Origin: JAJPKK01 sp963800215
GTDB lineage: Bacteria; Pseudomonadota; Alphaproteobacteria; Rhizobiales; Xanthobacteraceae
Assembly (NCBI GenBank): GCA_963800215.1
Contig: CAWCZY010000008.1
Coordinates: 124,001-188,000, forward strand
Direction: 5' to 3'
DNA: 64,000 nucleotides
Shown: one piece after another, positions 8,823 to 17,469 of the stretch
Layout: every line of letters starts with the position of its first letter
How positions within the stretch are numbered: position 1 is the first letter of the stretch
Program-made: the position numbers and the translations under genes
Notes under the pieces: generated by a model
What the model was told of the DNA's origin: nothing
The model's database searches: none
Seen by the model: only the letters and a program-made list of their open reading frames with translations

Positions 8823-9524
8823 TTACGCCGCCTGGCCCAGATGCTCGAAGAGCCCGGCGAACAGCCCGCGCCCGTCGGTGCGGCCCATCGCGGCCTCCAC
8901 ATGGTTTTCCGGGTGCGGCATCATCCCGAGCACGTTGCCGGCCTCGCTGACGATGCCGGCGATGGCATTGGTCGAGCCGTTGACGTTCCAGGCGGGCGAC
9001 AGTGCGCCGTCGGGCGCACAATAGCGGAACACCACCCGGCCCTCGCCCTCGATGCGCGCGATGGTGTCGGCATCGGCGACGAAATTGCCCTCACCGTGGG
9101 CCACCGGCACCCGGATCACCTGACCGGCATTGTAGCCGCGGGTGAAGGCGGTGCCGGAGCGCTCGACCTTGAGATACACGTCCTTGCAGATGAATTTGAG
9201 CTGCGCATTGCGCATCAGCACGCCCGGCAGCAGGCCCGCCTCGCACAGGATCTGGAAGCCGTTGCAGACGCCGAGCACGAGGCCGCCGTTGCCGGCAAAC
9301 GCCCGCACCGCGTCCATCACCGGGGCGCGCGCCGCAATGGCGCCGCAGCGCAGATAGTCGCCATAGCTGAAGCCGCCGGGCACGACGACGAGATCGGTCC
9401 CCGCCGGCAGCGCCGTCTCGGCATGCCACACCATCGCCGGCTCGCGGCCGGACACGAGCTCGAGGGTGCGCGCCATGTCGCGCTCGCGGTTGATGCCGGG
9501 GAAGACGATGACGGCGGCGTTCAT
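8823..9524 (-). CDS. purQ: Phosphoribosylformylglycinamidine synthase, glutaminase subunit
   Basis: The 233-residue class I glutamine amidotransferase supplies ammonia to PurL. The nucleophile cysteine is in LGVCNGFQIL, the oxyanion segment in GGFSYGDYLRCGAIAA, and the His-Glu pair in MMPHPENHVE near the C-terminus. It starts at ATG 9524, 6 bases after the purS stop. About 150 bases separate it from the reconstructed purL start, which keeps the purS-purQ-purL order on the minus strand. Confidence 0.95.
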   Translation of the reverse strand: MNAAVIVFPGINRERDMARTLELVSGREPAMVWHAETALPAGTDLVVVPGGFSYGDYLRCGAIAARAPVMDAVRAFAGNGGLVLGVCNGFQILCEAGLLPGVLMRNAQLKFICKDVYLKVERSGTAFTRGYNAGQVIRVPVAHGEGNFVADADTIARIEGEGRVVFRYCAPDGALSPAWNVNGSTNAIAGIVSEAGNVLGMMPHPENHVEAAMGRTDGRGLFAGLFEHLGQAA

Positions 9525-9530
9525 GGGCGG

Positions 9531-9773
9531 CTACCCGCTGATCTCGATCCGGTAATTCTCGATCACCGTGTTCGCCAACAGCTTCTCCGCGGCGTCCTTG
9601 AGCCGCGTCTCGGCACCGGCGCGATCGCCGTCGGCGATCTCGATGTCGAAAACCTTGCCCTGGCGCACGCTGGCGACGCCGGCGACGCCGAGCGACTTGA
9701 GCGCGCCCTCGATCGCCTTGCCCTGCGGATCGAGAATGCCGGTTTTGAGTGTGACTGTGACGCGGGCTTTCAT
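9531..9773 (-). CDS. purS: Phosphoribosylformylglycinamidine synthase subunit PurS
   Basis: The 80-residue protein begins MKARVTVTLKTGILDPQGKA and has the ALKSLGVAGVASVRQGKVFD stretch typical of PurS. PurS bridges PurQ and PurL and helps channel ammonia. It is the first gene of the purS-purQ-purL unit, about 150 bases downstream of the purC stop. A strong terminator lies between it and purC, so it must use its own promoter or depend on read-through. Confidence 0.93.
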   Translation of the reverse strand: MKARVTVTLKTGILDPQGKAIEGALKSLGVAGVASVRQGKVFDIEIADGDRAGAETRLKDAAEKLLANTVIENYRIEISG

Positions 9774-9870
9774 CGCGCTCCTCGCAACTCAGTCGATAGC
9801 GGCGAATTGGTGCCGCCGCAACCCGGGCTGTGCGCAACGTACGCCGATGATGATCCGCAGCTCCCCGGAA

Positions 9871-9898
9871 TAAAAACGGGAGCCATCCGGCTCCCGTT
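9871..9898 (-). terminator. Intrinsic terminator after purC
   Basis: On the minus strand a 10-base perfect stem (AACGGGAGCC at 9898-9889 pairing with GGCTCCCGTT at 9884-9875, GGAT loop) is followed by a run of T. It lies 27 bases after the purC stop and before purS. It should end purC transcripts and separate purC from purS-purQ-purL. Confidence 0.85.
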
Positions 9899-9924
9899 CG
9901 AGCGCAAAACCGCGCAGTCCGCGC

Positions 9925-10722
9925 CTAGCTCTTCACCAGCACCGGCCCGGTGCCTTGCGGGCGTTCGCCCTCGCTCATGATGCCGAGGCGCTTGGCCACT
10001 TCGGTGTAGGCTTCGAGCAAGCCGCCGAGATCGCGGCGGAAGCGGTCCTTGTCGAGCTTTTCGTTCGACTTGATGTCCCACAGGCGGCACGAGTTCGGGG
10101 AAATCTCGTCGGCGACGACGATGCGCATCATCTCGTTTTCCCACAGCCGTCCGCATTCCATCTTGAAATCGACCAGGCGGATGCCGACGCCGAGGAACAG
10201 GCCGGACAGGAAATCGTTGACGCGGATCGCCAGCGCCATGATGTCGTCGATCTCCTGGGGCGTCGCCCAGCCGAACGCGGTGATGTGCTCCTCCGACACC
10301 ATCGGATCGCCGAGCGCGTCGTTCTTGTAATAGAACTCGATGATCGAGCGCGGCAGCTGGGTGCCCTCCTCGATGCCGAGCCGCTGCGACAGCGAGCCGG
10401 CGGCGACGTTGCGCACGACGACTTCGAGCGGGACGATCTCGACCTCGCGGATCAACTGCTCGCGCATGTTGAGCCGGCGGATGAAGTGCGTCGGCACGCC
10501 GATGTCGTTGAGGTGCTGGAACACGTATTCGGAGATGCGGTTGTTCAGCACGCCCTTGCCTTCGATGATCTCGTGCTTCTTCGCGTTGAAGGCGGTCGCG
10601 TCGTCCTTGAAATGTTGAATCAGCGTGCCCGGCTCGGGTCCTTCGTAAAGGACCTTTGCTTTGCCTTCATAGATGCGGCGGCGGCGGCTCATCGGTGTGT
10701 ACCGTGGCTTGAGGAAATCCAT
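9925..10722 (-). CDS. purC: SAICAR synthetase
   Basis: The 265-residue enzyme joins CAIR and aspartate using ATP. Visible motifs are IYEGKAKVLYEGPEPGTLIQ with the KDDATAFNAKKHE segment, VPLEVVVRNVAAGSL, VDFKMECGRLW, and VADEISPNSCRLWD. The length is slightly above the usual ~240-255 because of the C-terminal tail. The start at 10722 gives MDFLKPRYTP; the internal ATG at 10689 (MSRRRRIYEGK) is a plausible alternative. Confidence 0.95.
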   Translation of the reverse strand: MDFLKPRYTPMSRRRRIYEGKAKVLYEGPEPGTLIQHFKDDATAFNAKKHEIIEGKGVLNNRISEYVFQHLNDIGVPTHFIRRLNMREQLIREVEIVPLEVVVRNVAAGSLSQRLGIEEGTQLPRSIIEFYYKNDALGDPMVSEEHITAFGWATPQEIDDIMALAIRVNDFLSGLFLGVGIRLVDFKMECGRLWENEMMRIVVADEISPNSCRLWDIKSNEKLDKDRFRRDLGGLLEAYTEVAKRLGIMSEGERPQGTGPVLVKS

Positions 10723-10779
10723 CGTGTGGCCGTGGCTCCATTATGTGTTCGAGCGACGCGGCGATTCATGTTCGGCGCG

Positions 10780-10807
10780 ACTCGACTGCAAGAACTCGAC
10801 TGCAAGA
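10780..10807. repeat. 14-base tandem duplication upstream of purC
   Basis: The sequence ACTCGACTGCAAGA occurs twice, exactly adjacent (10780-10793 and 10794-10807). It lies in the 278-base divergent region between purC and the zeta-like gene, about 60 bases upstream of the purC start. I see no clear promoter hexamers in this region. Confidence 0.8.
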
Positions 10808-11000
10808 ATTGTGCGCCCGACGTTCCATACCGGCAAGCTAGCCCAACCTCGTGCGGAGTACAAATTACATAATATCCCCGAGGCCATCCCGCAACGCGTA
10901 AGATTTCGCCGGCAGCGGAGTTGCCTTGACGGCGGCGCCTCGTTATGCAAGCGACCGGTATCGCACGGAAGAGTTCTCTCAAGCCGTAACGGGTCATCAC

Positions 11001-11324
11001 ATGAGCACGTTCGACAAGCGCGAGGAAGGTTTCGAGCTCAAGTTCGCGCACGACGAGGAAGTCCGGTTCAAGGCCCGGGCACGCCGCAACAAGCTGCTCG
11101 GCTCGTGGGCAGCCGAAAAGCTCGGCCTCGCCGGCGCGGCGGCGGATGCCTATGCGAAAGAGGTCGTCATGGCCGATTTCGAGGGCTCCGGCGACGACGT
11201 GGTGTTTACCAAGGTGCGCAGCGACTTCGACGCCAAGGCGGTCGCGCAGTCCGACCATCAGATCCGCCGCACCATGGAAGAGCTGACCGCGAAGGCGATC
11301 GCGGATGTGAAGGCGGGTCGCTGA
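11001..11324 (+). CDS. DUF1476 / ATP-synthase zeta-subunit-like protein
   Basis: The 107-residue protein begins MSTFDKREEGFELKFAHDEE, the hallmark of DUF1476, the family of the Paracoccus F1-ATPase inhibitor (zeta) subunit. In Paracoccus the N-terminal helix blocks ATP hydrolysis by F1; in other alphaproteobacteria the inhibitory role is weaker. The rest is a helical bundle (RFKARARRNKLLGSWAAEKL). ATG 11001 is preferred over the upstream in-frame start at 10926 because it gives the family N-terminus. Confidence 0.9.
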   Translation: MSTFDKREEGFELKFAHDEEVRFKARARRNKLLGSWAAEKLGLAGAAADAYAKEVVMADFEGSGDDVVFTKVRSDFDAKAVAQSDHQIRRTMEELTAKAIADVKAGR

Positions 11325-11507
11325 GCCTGCGCCGCCGCACCAGCGGTCTGGCCCCGGCGTTTGGCGACGGGAACCATCTGTTTGGGTGAAACCGACTCGC
11401 GGACGCTTGCGCCGGCGCGAAAGCCGCATAGATGTCGCAGGCGGAACCTTGTGCGTCGCCGGAGGCGCCCGCCGCAAATCTGTGCGGTGACGAGGTCAGA
11501 GGTGCAA

Positions 11508-12461
11508 ATGTTTCGTGCGTTCCGTCTCCTCGCCGTCTTCGTGCTGTCGATCGGATCCGCTGCGGCACAGGAGTGGCCGACCCGGACGATCCGCGCCGTC
11601 GTGCCGCTCACCGCGGGCAGCGCGGTCGACATCGTCCCGCGCATCGTGCTCGAGCAGGTGGCGACGCAGCTCGGCCAGACCATCGTGGTCGACAACCGCA
11701 CGGGGGCGAGCGGCACCATCGGCACCCGCGCGGTCGCCACCGCGCCGCCTGACGGCTACACCCTGCTCGCCCATTCCTCAGCCCTGGTGATCTCGCCGCT
11801 GACGGTCGCCAATGCCCATTACGACCCGGTGAAGGATTTCGTGGCGGTGGCCCCGCTCGGCAATCTGCCCAACGTACTGGTGATCGCTCCGGCAAAGAAC
11901 ATCCACACGGTGCAGGAACTCGTCGCCGCCGCCCACAAGCGGCCGGTCACGTTCGGCATCGTCGGCGTCGGGACGCCGATCTACCTCACCACCGAGAAGT
12001 TCCGTCTCGCCGCCCAATTCCCCGCCGACCCGATTCCGTTCCGTGGTGCGCCGGAGGTCCTCACCGAAGTGATGACCGGGCGGGTCGACTTCTATTACGC
12101 GCCGGTTTCCGCCGCGCTCGGTTTCATCCGCGACGGCAAGCTGCTGGCGCTTTCGGTGTCCAGTGCACAGCGTTCGGCGGCGTTGCCGGACGTGCCGACT
12201 TCGCTCGAAGCCGGCTATCCCAATTCGGACTTCAATTTCTGGATCGGTGTGTTCGCGCCGGCCGGCACGCCCCGCGCCATCGTCGAGAGGCTCAACCGCG
12301 AGATCGGCAAGGCCCTTCAGGTTCCCGCGGTCCGCGAGAAACTCGCCATCCAGGGCGTCGACCCCATGGAAATGGATATCGCCGCGTTCGACCGATTCGT
12401 CAAGGACGAGGTCGCCTCAACGGCGGAACTCGCCAAGGCGCTCGATCTCAAGCCGAACTGA
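11508..12461 (+). CDS. Bug/TctC-type periplasmic binding protein 1
   Basis: The 317-residue protein starts with a Sec signal (FRLLAVFVLSIGSAAA then QEWPTR). It has the family pattern TIRAVVPLTAGSAVDIVPRI, a DGYTLL segment at the typical place, and ALPDVPTSLEAGYP near the C-terminus. Bug proteins bind carboxylates or related small molecules for tripartite tricarboxylate transporters. No TctA or TctB genes are adjacent, so it is an orphan binding protein. ATG 11508 was chosen because it starts the signal peptide. Confidence 0.9.
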   Translation: MFRAFRLLAVFVLSIGSAAAQEWPTRTIRAVVPLTAGSAVDIVPRIVLEQVATQLGQTIVVDNRTGASGTIGTRAVATAPPDGYTLLAHSSALVISPLTVANAHYDPVKDFVAVAPLGNLPNVLVIAPAKNIHTVQELVAAAHKRPVTFGIVGVGTPIYLTTEKFRLAAQFPADPIPFRGAPEVLTEVMTGRVDFYYAPVSAALGFIRDGKLLALSVSSAQRSAALPDVPTSLEAGYPNSDFNFWIGVFAPAGTPRAIVERLNREIGKALQVPAVREKLAIQGVDPMEMDIAAFDRFVKDEVASTAELAKALDLKPN

Positions 12462-12479
12462 GCCGCCGGCCTGCAGACC

Positions 12480-12524
12480 GCATCACTCGTCGCCGCATCA
12501 CTCGTCGCCGCATCACTCGTCGCG
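12480..12524. repeat. Three 15-base tandem units at the 3' end of dksA
   Basis: GCATCACTCGTCGCC is present three times in a row (last copy ends in G). The unit closest to dksA contains the end of that gene, so the other two are repeats of its final codons and stop. On the minus strand each unit reads GCGACGAGTGA, giving repeated stop codons. Confidence 0.85.
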
Positions 12525-12929
12525 ATAGACCCGTTCGCGCCGCTCGTGGCGTTCCTGCGCCTCGATCGACAGCGTGGCGATCGGTCGCGCCTCCAGGCGC
12601 TTGATCGAGATCGGCTCCCCGGTTTCCTCGCAATAGCCGTAAGTGCCGTCCTCGATGCGCCCCAGCGCCGCATCGATCTTGGCGATCAGCTTGCGCTGGC
12701 GGTCCCGCGCCCGCAATTCGATGGCGCGGTCGGTCTCCGACGACGCCCGGTCCGCGAGATCGGGGTGATTCTGATTCTCGTCCTGGAGATGCTGCAGGGT
12801 TTCCTTGGCTTCCTTCAGAATGTCCTCTTTCCAGGCGAGCAATTTCTGCCGGAAATAGTCGCGCTGGCGTTCATTCATGAAGGGCTCTCTATCGGTCGGC
12901 CGATAAGACTTTAACTTATCCGCGCGCAT
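12513..12929 (-). CDS. dksA: RNA polymerase-binding transcription factor DksA
   Basis: The 138-residue protein has the DksA coiled coil (MNERQRDYFRQKLLAWKEDI, then DRASSETDRAIELRARDRQR) and ends with YGYCEETGEPISIKRLEARP. Of the four zinc cysteines of classical DksA only the first remains (CEET, and SIEA in place of the second pair). This is, from memory, the usual alphaproteobacterial form and not a defect. DksA binds the secondary channel of RNA polymerase with ppGpp. I chose ATG 12929 because GGAG sits 9 bases before it; the frame extends to 12962. Confidence 0.9.
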   Translation of the reverse strand: MRADKLKSYRPTDREPFMNERQRDYFRQKLLAWKEDILKEAKETLQHLQDENQNHPDLADRASSETDRAIELRARDRQRKLIAKIDAALGRIEDGTYGYCEETGEPISIKRLEARPIATLSIEAQERHERRERVYRDE

Positions 12930-13399
12930 CCACGCACACTCCCACTCCCATGGTCGCTTCATTCAGCGCGGGTCGAGTCCGCGGGCGGCGTTATATATCT
13001 CCACCTCGGGCCCTTCAACCGCGAAGGAGCCATTAGATGAATCGGACCACGGAAATGTGACAAATGGCTGCGGATTGGGCATTTCCGCGGCGGCGGGAAG
13101 CTGCCTGGCGGCCCCCGCCGCGCCCGGTCTGGTCCCGGTTACCGGCGGCGGGAGCCGCTGCCGGCTCCCTGCGGTACCGCAAGTTGGGCACGAATCGGGG
13201 GTTTTTGCGCTGACAGACGGGTCACGGGCCGACGCCCGGCACATCCGCACACCACCTGCCCGGTGCCGGCGCTGGTATTGAGCTGCTGCCTCAATTAGCA
13301 TCAACACAAATGACAAACCCGACAGTCAGTCGATTTTCAGGGTCGGAAATGAGCCCAAAGGCCGATGGGAGCGCCGGTTGGCGGACCGATCGCAGGACC
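12930..13399. other. Intergenic region without a recognisable gene
   Basis: This divergent region between dksA and a Bug gene holds one GC-rich hairpin (GGGAGCC 13150-13156 with GGCTCCC 13163-13169) without a T-run. Short open frames here have no recognisable motif. I see no confident promoter. Confidence 0.5.
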
Positions 13400-14374
13400 A
13401 TGCTGATGAAATCGGCATGGCTGATCACCCTCGCCGCCGCCGGAGCGGGGCCGGCCGACCCCGCCCGCGCCGAGCCGGGCTACCCGAATCGCCCCGTGCA
13501 AATCATCGTTCCCTACGGGGCCGGCGGCGTCGCCGACACGACAGTGCGCATCATCGCCGAACGGCTCTCCTACAAGCTCGGGCAGCAGTTCATCATCGAC
13601 AACCGTCCCGGCGCCGGCGGCATCGTGGCCGCCAAGGCGGCGGCCGGCGCGGCGCCGGACGGCTACACCCTGCATGTCATCGGCAACGGCACCGCCATCA
13701 GCACCTCGCTGTTCAAGCAATTGCCGTTCGACGTGCTGCGCAATTTCACCCCGATCACCATCACCGCCTTCTTCGATCTCCTGATCGCCACCAAGGCCGG
13801 CGGCCCGCTCAAGACGGTGGGCGACATCCTCGCCGCCGCCAGGGCCAGTCCCGGCAAGCTCAATTTCGCATCGATCGCGCCGGGCAGCACCCAGAACCTG
13901 TCGGCGGAACTGTTCAGGAGCATCGCCGGCATCGACGTAACGCTGGTGACCTACCGCACCACGCCGGAGCTCATCACCGGCCTGATGCGCGGTGATGTCC
14001 AGGTCGGCTTCGACTATTACGCCGGCCTCAATGCCGCGGTCCGGGAGGGCCAACTCGCCGCAGTCGCCACCACCGGGGAACACCGCACGCCGGCCCTGCC
14101 CGCCGTGCCGACTGTTCGCGAGAGCGGCCTGCCGTCCTATGTGGTCGAGAGCTGGAACGCGCTGTCGGGACCGGCGGGCATGCCCGCCGACGTGGTGCGC
14201 CTGCTCAACCGCGCCATCAACGAGGTGCTGCAGATGCCGGAGGTCCAGGAGAAGGCCAAGCTGTTCGGCCTGGAGGCACGCGGCACGACGCCCGAGGAGA
14301 TGCAACGCCGGCTCAGGGCGGATATCGAGAAATGGGCGGTGGTCATCGACAAGGCCGGACTCGAAAAGCAGTAA
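13400..14374 (+). CDS. Bug/TctC-type periplasmic binding protein 2
   Basis: From ATG 13400 the protein is 324 residues, with a short signal peptide (MLMKSAWLITLAAAGAGPAD) and the family motifs VQIIVPYGAGGVADTTVRII, DNRPGAGGIVAAKAAA and PDGYTLHV, then PALPAVPTVRESGLP. These extracytoplasmic proteins feed tripartite tricarboxylate transporters; no permease gene is nearby. The open frame extends upstream to 13310, but the signal peptide supports the internal start. It is followed 35 bases later by a hydrolase gene in the same direction. Confidence 0.88.
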   Translation: MLMKSAWLITLAAAGAGPADPARAEPGYPNRPVQIIVPYGAGGVADTTVRIIAERLSYKLGQQFIIDNRPGAGGIVAAKAAAGAAPDGYTLHVIGNGTAISTSLFKQLPFDVLRNFTPITITAFFDLLIATKAGGPLKTVGDILAAARASPGKLNFASIAPGSTQNLSAELFRSIAGIDVTLVTYRTTPELITGLMRGDVQVGFDYYAGLNAAVREGQLAAVATTGEHRTPALPAVPTVRESGLPSYVVESWNALSGPAGMPADVVRLLNRAINEVLQMPEVQEKAKLFGLEARGTTPEEMQRRLRADIEKWAVVIDKAGLEKQ

Positions 14375-14409
14375 ATCGAAATCAGTGAATCGAAGGAGCT
14401 CTTTCGCTC

Positions 14410-15405
14410 ATGCGGCGTAGCGTGCAGGTTTCCCTGATCGTGGTTTGTGGTCTCGCCGCCGGCATCGCCGCCGCCCTCGGCGGGATGATCGCGTTCGGAA
14501 CCAGCGATCCCCCGAAGCCGCTCGCATCGATCGGCGACCCGTTCAAGACCGTGGATTTCAGCGATCTGCCCGCCGAAGAGACGCTGCCCGCGCGCCGCGG
14601 CAGCCCGATCGCGTTCCGCCACTGGGATCCCGCCGATCCGGGCACGCCCGAGCGCGTGGTGATCGCCATTCACGGGTCATCTGCGAGCAGCACCAGCCTC
14701 CATCCGCTGGCGAAGGCGTTGCGGGCGGAAGGCTTCACCGTCTACGCGCCCGACATCCGCGGCCACGGTGCCACCGGCCATCGCGGCGACATCGATTATG
14801 CCGGGCAACTCGACGACGATCTCGACGATTTGACCGCCGCGGTGAAAGCGCGCCATCCCAACGCCCGGCTCTCGCTGCTCGGCTTCTCCTCCGGCGGCGG
14901 CTTTGCGCTGCATACGGCCGCCACGCGGCTCGGGATCGCCTTCAGCCGTATCGTGCTGATTTCGCCCTACCTCGGCCCGCGCGCGCCGACGGTCAAGCCG
15001 GAGGGCACCGACCGCTGGGCGAAGGCATTCGTGCCGCGCATCCTCGCGCTCCTCCTGCTCGAGCACGTCGGCATCCACGCCTTCGAGCACCTCCCCGTCG
15101 TCGCTTTCGCCGTGTTGCCGGAGCAGGCGAAGTTCCTCAGCCCGACCTATTCGTTCCTGCTCGCCCAAGCCTTCGGCACCAGCGACTACGCCGCCGACCT
15201 GCGCAATGCGAAGGCCCCGCTGGCGGTCCTGGTCGGCGCAGACGACGAGCTGTTCGAGGCAAGCCGCTTTGCCCCGACCATCCAGGCGATCCGTCCGAAC
15301 ACGCCGGTCACCATCGTCCCCGGCCTGGACCATGTCGGGATGACGCTCGATCCCCGCGCCGTCCCCGCCATCGCGGCCGCCCTCCGCGGCGGCAAGGGTG
15401 AATGA
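14410..15405 (+). CDS. Alpha/beta-hydrolase, lysophospholipase-like
   Basis: The 331-residue protein has an N-terminal membrane anchor or signal (VSLIVVCGLAAGIAAALGG). The hydrolase fold follows: IAIHGSSASS (oxyanion), the nucleophile serine in LGFSSGGGFA, an Asp near VGADDELFEA and a His in GLDHVGMTL. It resembles the serine aminopeptidase S33/lysophospholipase group; the substrate is unknown. It lies between a Bug gene and a binding-protein gene in the same direction and may share their transcript. Confidence 0.82.
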   Translation: MRRSVQVSLIVVCGLAAGIAAALGGMIAFGTSDPPKPLASIGDPFKTVDFSDLPAEETLPARRGSPIAFRHWDPADPGTPERVVIAIHGSSASSTSLHPLAKALRAEGFTVYAPDIRGHGATGHRGDIDYAGQLDDDLDDLTAAVKARHPNARLSLLGFSSGGGFALHTAATRLGIAFSRIVLISPYLGPRAPTVKPEGTDRWAKAFVPRILALLLLEHVGIHAFEHLPVVAFAVLPEQAKFLSPTYSFLLAQAFGTSDYAADLRNAKAPLAVLVGADDELFEASRFAPTIQAIRPNTPVTIVPGLDHVGMTLDPRAVPAIAAALRGGKGE

Positions 15406-15450
15406 CGGACCGATGCCGGAAATGACGATCATGGTCACAGGAGAAACGGG

Positions 15451-16437
15451 ATGCCGGGTGACGGCGTAAAGCTCGATATCGCGATTGCCGGCTACGGCCA
15501 TACCGCCGCGGTGAAAGACGGCAGGGTTCCCATCAAGGGCGTCGATGCGAATTTCATCGAAGTGGTGCCGATCGTCGGCGCGTTCCGGCGCATGGTGCGC
15601 GACCTCGAATTCGACGTCTGCGAAATGGCGCCGACCACCTACATGATCGCGCGTGCCCGCGGCGCGCCCTACATCGCGCTGCCGATCTTCGTGATGCGCC
15701 GGTTCCACCATGGCGGCTTCGTGGTGCGCCCCGATGCCGGCATCAAGGTGCCCAAGGACCTCGAAGGCAAGAAGGTGGGCGTGCGCGCCTATTCCGTCAC
15801 CACAGGGGTGTGGACCCGCGGCATCTTCATCAACGAATACGGCCTCAATTCCTCGAAGGTGACCTGGGTGGTGGACGACGAGGAGCACGTCACGACGCTG
15901 AAGCTGCCGCCCAATGTCATCCACACCGAGGCGGGCAAATCGCTGGCGAGCATGATGGCGAGCGGCGACTTGCAGGCGGGCTTCACCGGCCCGGCCGGCA
16001 TCGGGCGCGCCGGGCCGCCGACCGGCAATTGGGAAAAGGGCGGCCAGACCGCTAGCCAAGTCTATCCCGAATTGATTCCGGACGTCGCCAATGTGGAGGC
16101 GGACTGGTACCGCCGGACCGGCATCTACCCGATCCACGGCACCATCGTCGTCAAGGAAGCGGTGCTCAGGAAGCACCCCTATGTGGCGCGATCCCTGTTC
16201 GATGCCTTCACCGCCGCCAAGCAGCCTTATCTGGAACGGCTCAGGGCCGGCCAGGGCAGCGCGCCCGAGGACCTGCGCTACCGCTCCTTCGCGCCGCTCA
16301 TGAGCGATCCCCTGCCCTACGGCATGAAAGCCAACAAGGCGAGCATCGAGGCGCTGGTGACCTATGCCGTGCAGCAGCAGCTGATCCCGAAGCGGCCGGC
16401 GCTGGACGCGGTCTTCGCCGATCCGGAAGCGCTGTGA
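15451..16437 (+). CDS. Binding protein or decarboxylase related to 4,5-dihydroxyphthalate decarboxylase, copy 1
   Basis: The 328-residue protein has no signal peptide. Its two-lobe pattern (LDIAIAGYGHTAAVKDGRV, FDVCEMAPTTYMIARARG, KDLEGKKVGVRAYSVTTGVW) resembles 4,5-dihydroxyphthalate decarboxylase, a family built on a periplasmic-binding-protein fold and often annotated as ABC binding proteins. Lack of an export signal favours a cytoplasmic enzyme. Two paralogues lie at 16473 and 21727. Nearby ligJ makes a link to phthalate or protocatechuate metabolism plausible, but the substrate is inferred. Confidence 0.7.
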   Translation: MPGDGVKLDIAIAGYGHTAAVKDGRVPIKGVDANFIEVVPIVGAFRRMVRDLEFDVCEMAPTTYMIARARGAPYIALPIFVMRRFHHGGFVVRPDAGIKVPKDLEGKKVGVRAYSVTTGVWTRGIFINEYGLNSSKVTWVVDDEEHVTTLKLPPNVIHTEAGKSLASMMASGDLQAGFTGPAGIGRAGPPTGNWEKGGQTASQVYPELIPDVANVEADWYRRTGIYPIHGTIVVKEAVLRKHPYVARSLFDAFTAAKQPYLERLRAGQGSAPEDLRYRSFAPLMSDPLPYGMKANKASIEALVTYAVQQQLIPKRPALDAVFADPEAL

Positions 16438-16472
16438 ACAGGCCCGCGCGTCATAGAAACTGAGAGGCTGTA

Positions 16473-17351
16473 ATGGACGCCAAGACAGAACCGGTGCGGC
16501 TGCGCACGCTGCTCGCCGACTATCCCCACACCGCGGCGCTCAAGCGCGGCGACCTCGCCTCCGACCGCGTCGCGTTCGACTTCGCCGACGTGAAGCCGGT
16601 CTGGTCCGGCTTCCAGCATATGGTGCGGCGAAAGGCCTATGACGTGTCGGAGATGGCGATCGTCACCTATCTGATCGCGAAGTCGTTCGGCAAGCCGATG
16701 GTGCTGCTGCCGGCCGTGATGACGGCGCGGGTCCAGCACGCCTTCGCGATCTACAACGGCGATTACGGGACCCTGACGCCGCCGCAGCTCGCCGGCAAGC
16801 GGGTCGGCATCCGTTCCTTCACCACCACCACGGGCGCCTGGCTGCGCGGCATGTTCGCCAACGACTACGGCCTCGATCTCGAGCGGGTGAACTGGGTGAC
16901 GTTCGAGGAGCCCCATGTGGCCGAATACGTCGACACCACCGAGCGCGCGCCGCCGGACAAGAAGATCATCCCGATGCTGCTCGCGGGCGATCTCGACGCC
17001 GTGCTCGGCGACCGCTCCGACGATCCCCGCGTGAAGTCGCTGTTCGGCGATCCCGACGCGGCCGCGAAGGCCTGGGTGGCCAAGCACGGTATCGTGCCGC
17101 TCAACCATTTCGTGGTGGTGAGCGCGGAGCTCGCGAAATTGCGGCCCGACATCGTCGAGGAGGTCTACGCGCTCCTCAAGGAAAGCCGCCGCCGCGCCGT
17201 CGTCGCAGGCGGCGCCCCGCCGCCGTTCGGCGTCGAAGCCTGCCGCCCGTCATTGGAGAAGATCATCGGCTATGCCGCGGAGCAGCGGCTGATCTCGCGG
17301 CGGTTCACGGTGGATGAATTGTTCGACGACACGACGCGGAAGATGAGTTGA
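16473..17351 (+). CDS. 4,5-Dihydroxyphthalate decarboxylase-like protein, copy 2
   Basis: The 292-residue paralogue shares the layout of copy 1: LADYPHTAALKRGDLASDRV, YDVSEMAIVTYLIAKSFGKP, and LAGKRVGIRSFTTTTGAWLRG. It is more similar to the copy at 21727 (both have a FDFADVK segment). No signal peptide is present. It starts 35 bases after copy 1 and is probably cotranscribed. It could be an enzyme or a binding protein that uses a separately encoded import route. Confidence 0.68.
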   Translation: MDAKTEPVRLRTLLADYPHTAALKRGDLASDRVAFDFADVKPVWSGFQHMVRRKAYDVSEMAIVTYLIAKSFGKPMVLLPAVMTARVQHAFAIYNGDYGTLTPPQLAGKRVGIRSFTTTTGAWLRGMFANDYGLDLERVNWVTFEEPHVAEYVDTTERAPPDKKIIPMLLAGDLDAVLGDRSDDPRVKSLFGDPDAAAKAWVAKHGIVPLNHFVVVSAELAKLRPDIVEEVYALLKESRRRAVVAGGAPPPFGVEACRPSLEKIIGYAAEQRLISRRFTVDELFDDTTRKMS

Positions 17352-17359
17352 GGTTTTCA

Positions 17360-17463
17360 GTCATTCCGGGGCCGCCGCAGGCGGAACCCGGAATCCAGAC
17401 GGCCTCGCCTCCCGCACCGCAGACTGGATTCCGGGCTCGCGCAAGAGCGCGCCCCGGAATGAC
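17360..17463. repeat. Dispersed palindromic element, type A
   Basis: Perfect 13-base ends GTCATTCCGGGGC and GCCCCGGAATGAC enclose an inner inverted pair (GGAATCCAGAC and a complementary CTGGATTCCGGG). The same architecture recurs at 41531-41638. It lies between convergent genes and could help end transcription. Confidence 0.85.
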
Positions 17464-17469
17464 GATACC

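Noticed and set aside
13057..13281. A 74-codon plus-strand frame between dksA and a Bug gene
   Set aside because: No recognisable motif, no good ribosome-binding site, and composition like the surrounding intergenic palindrome.
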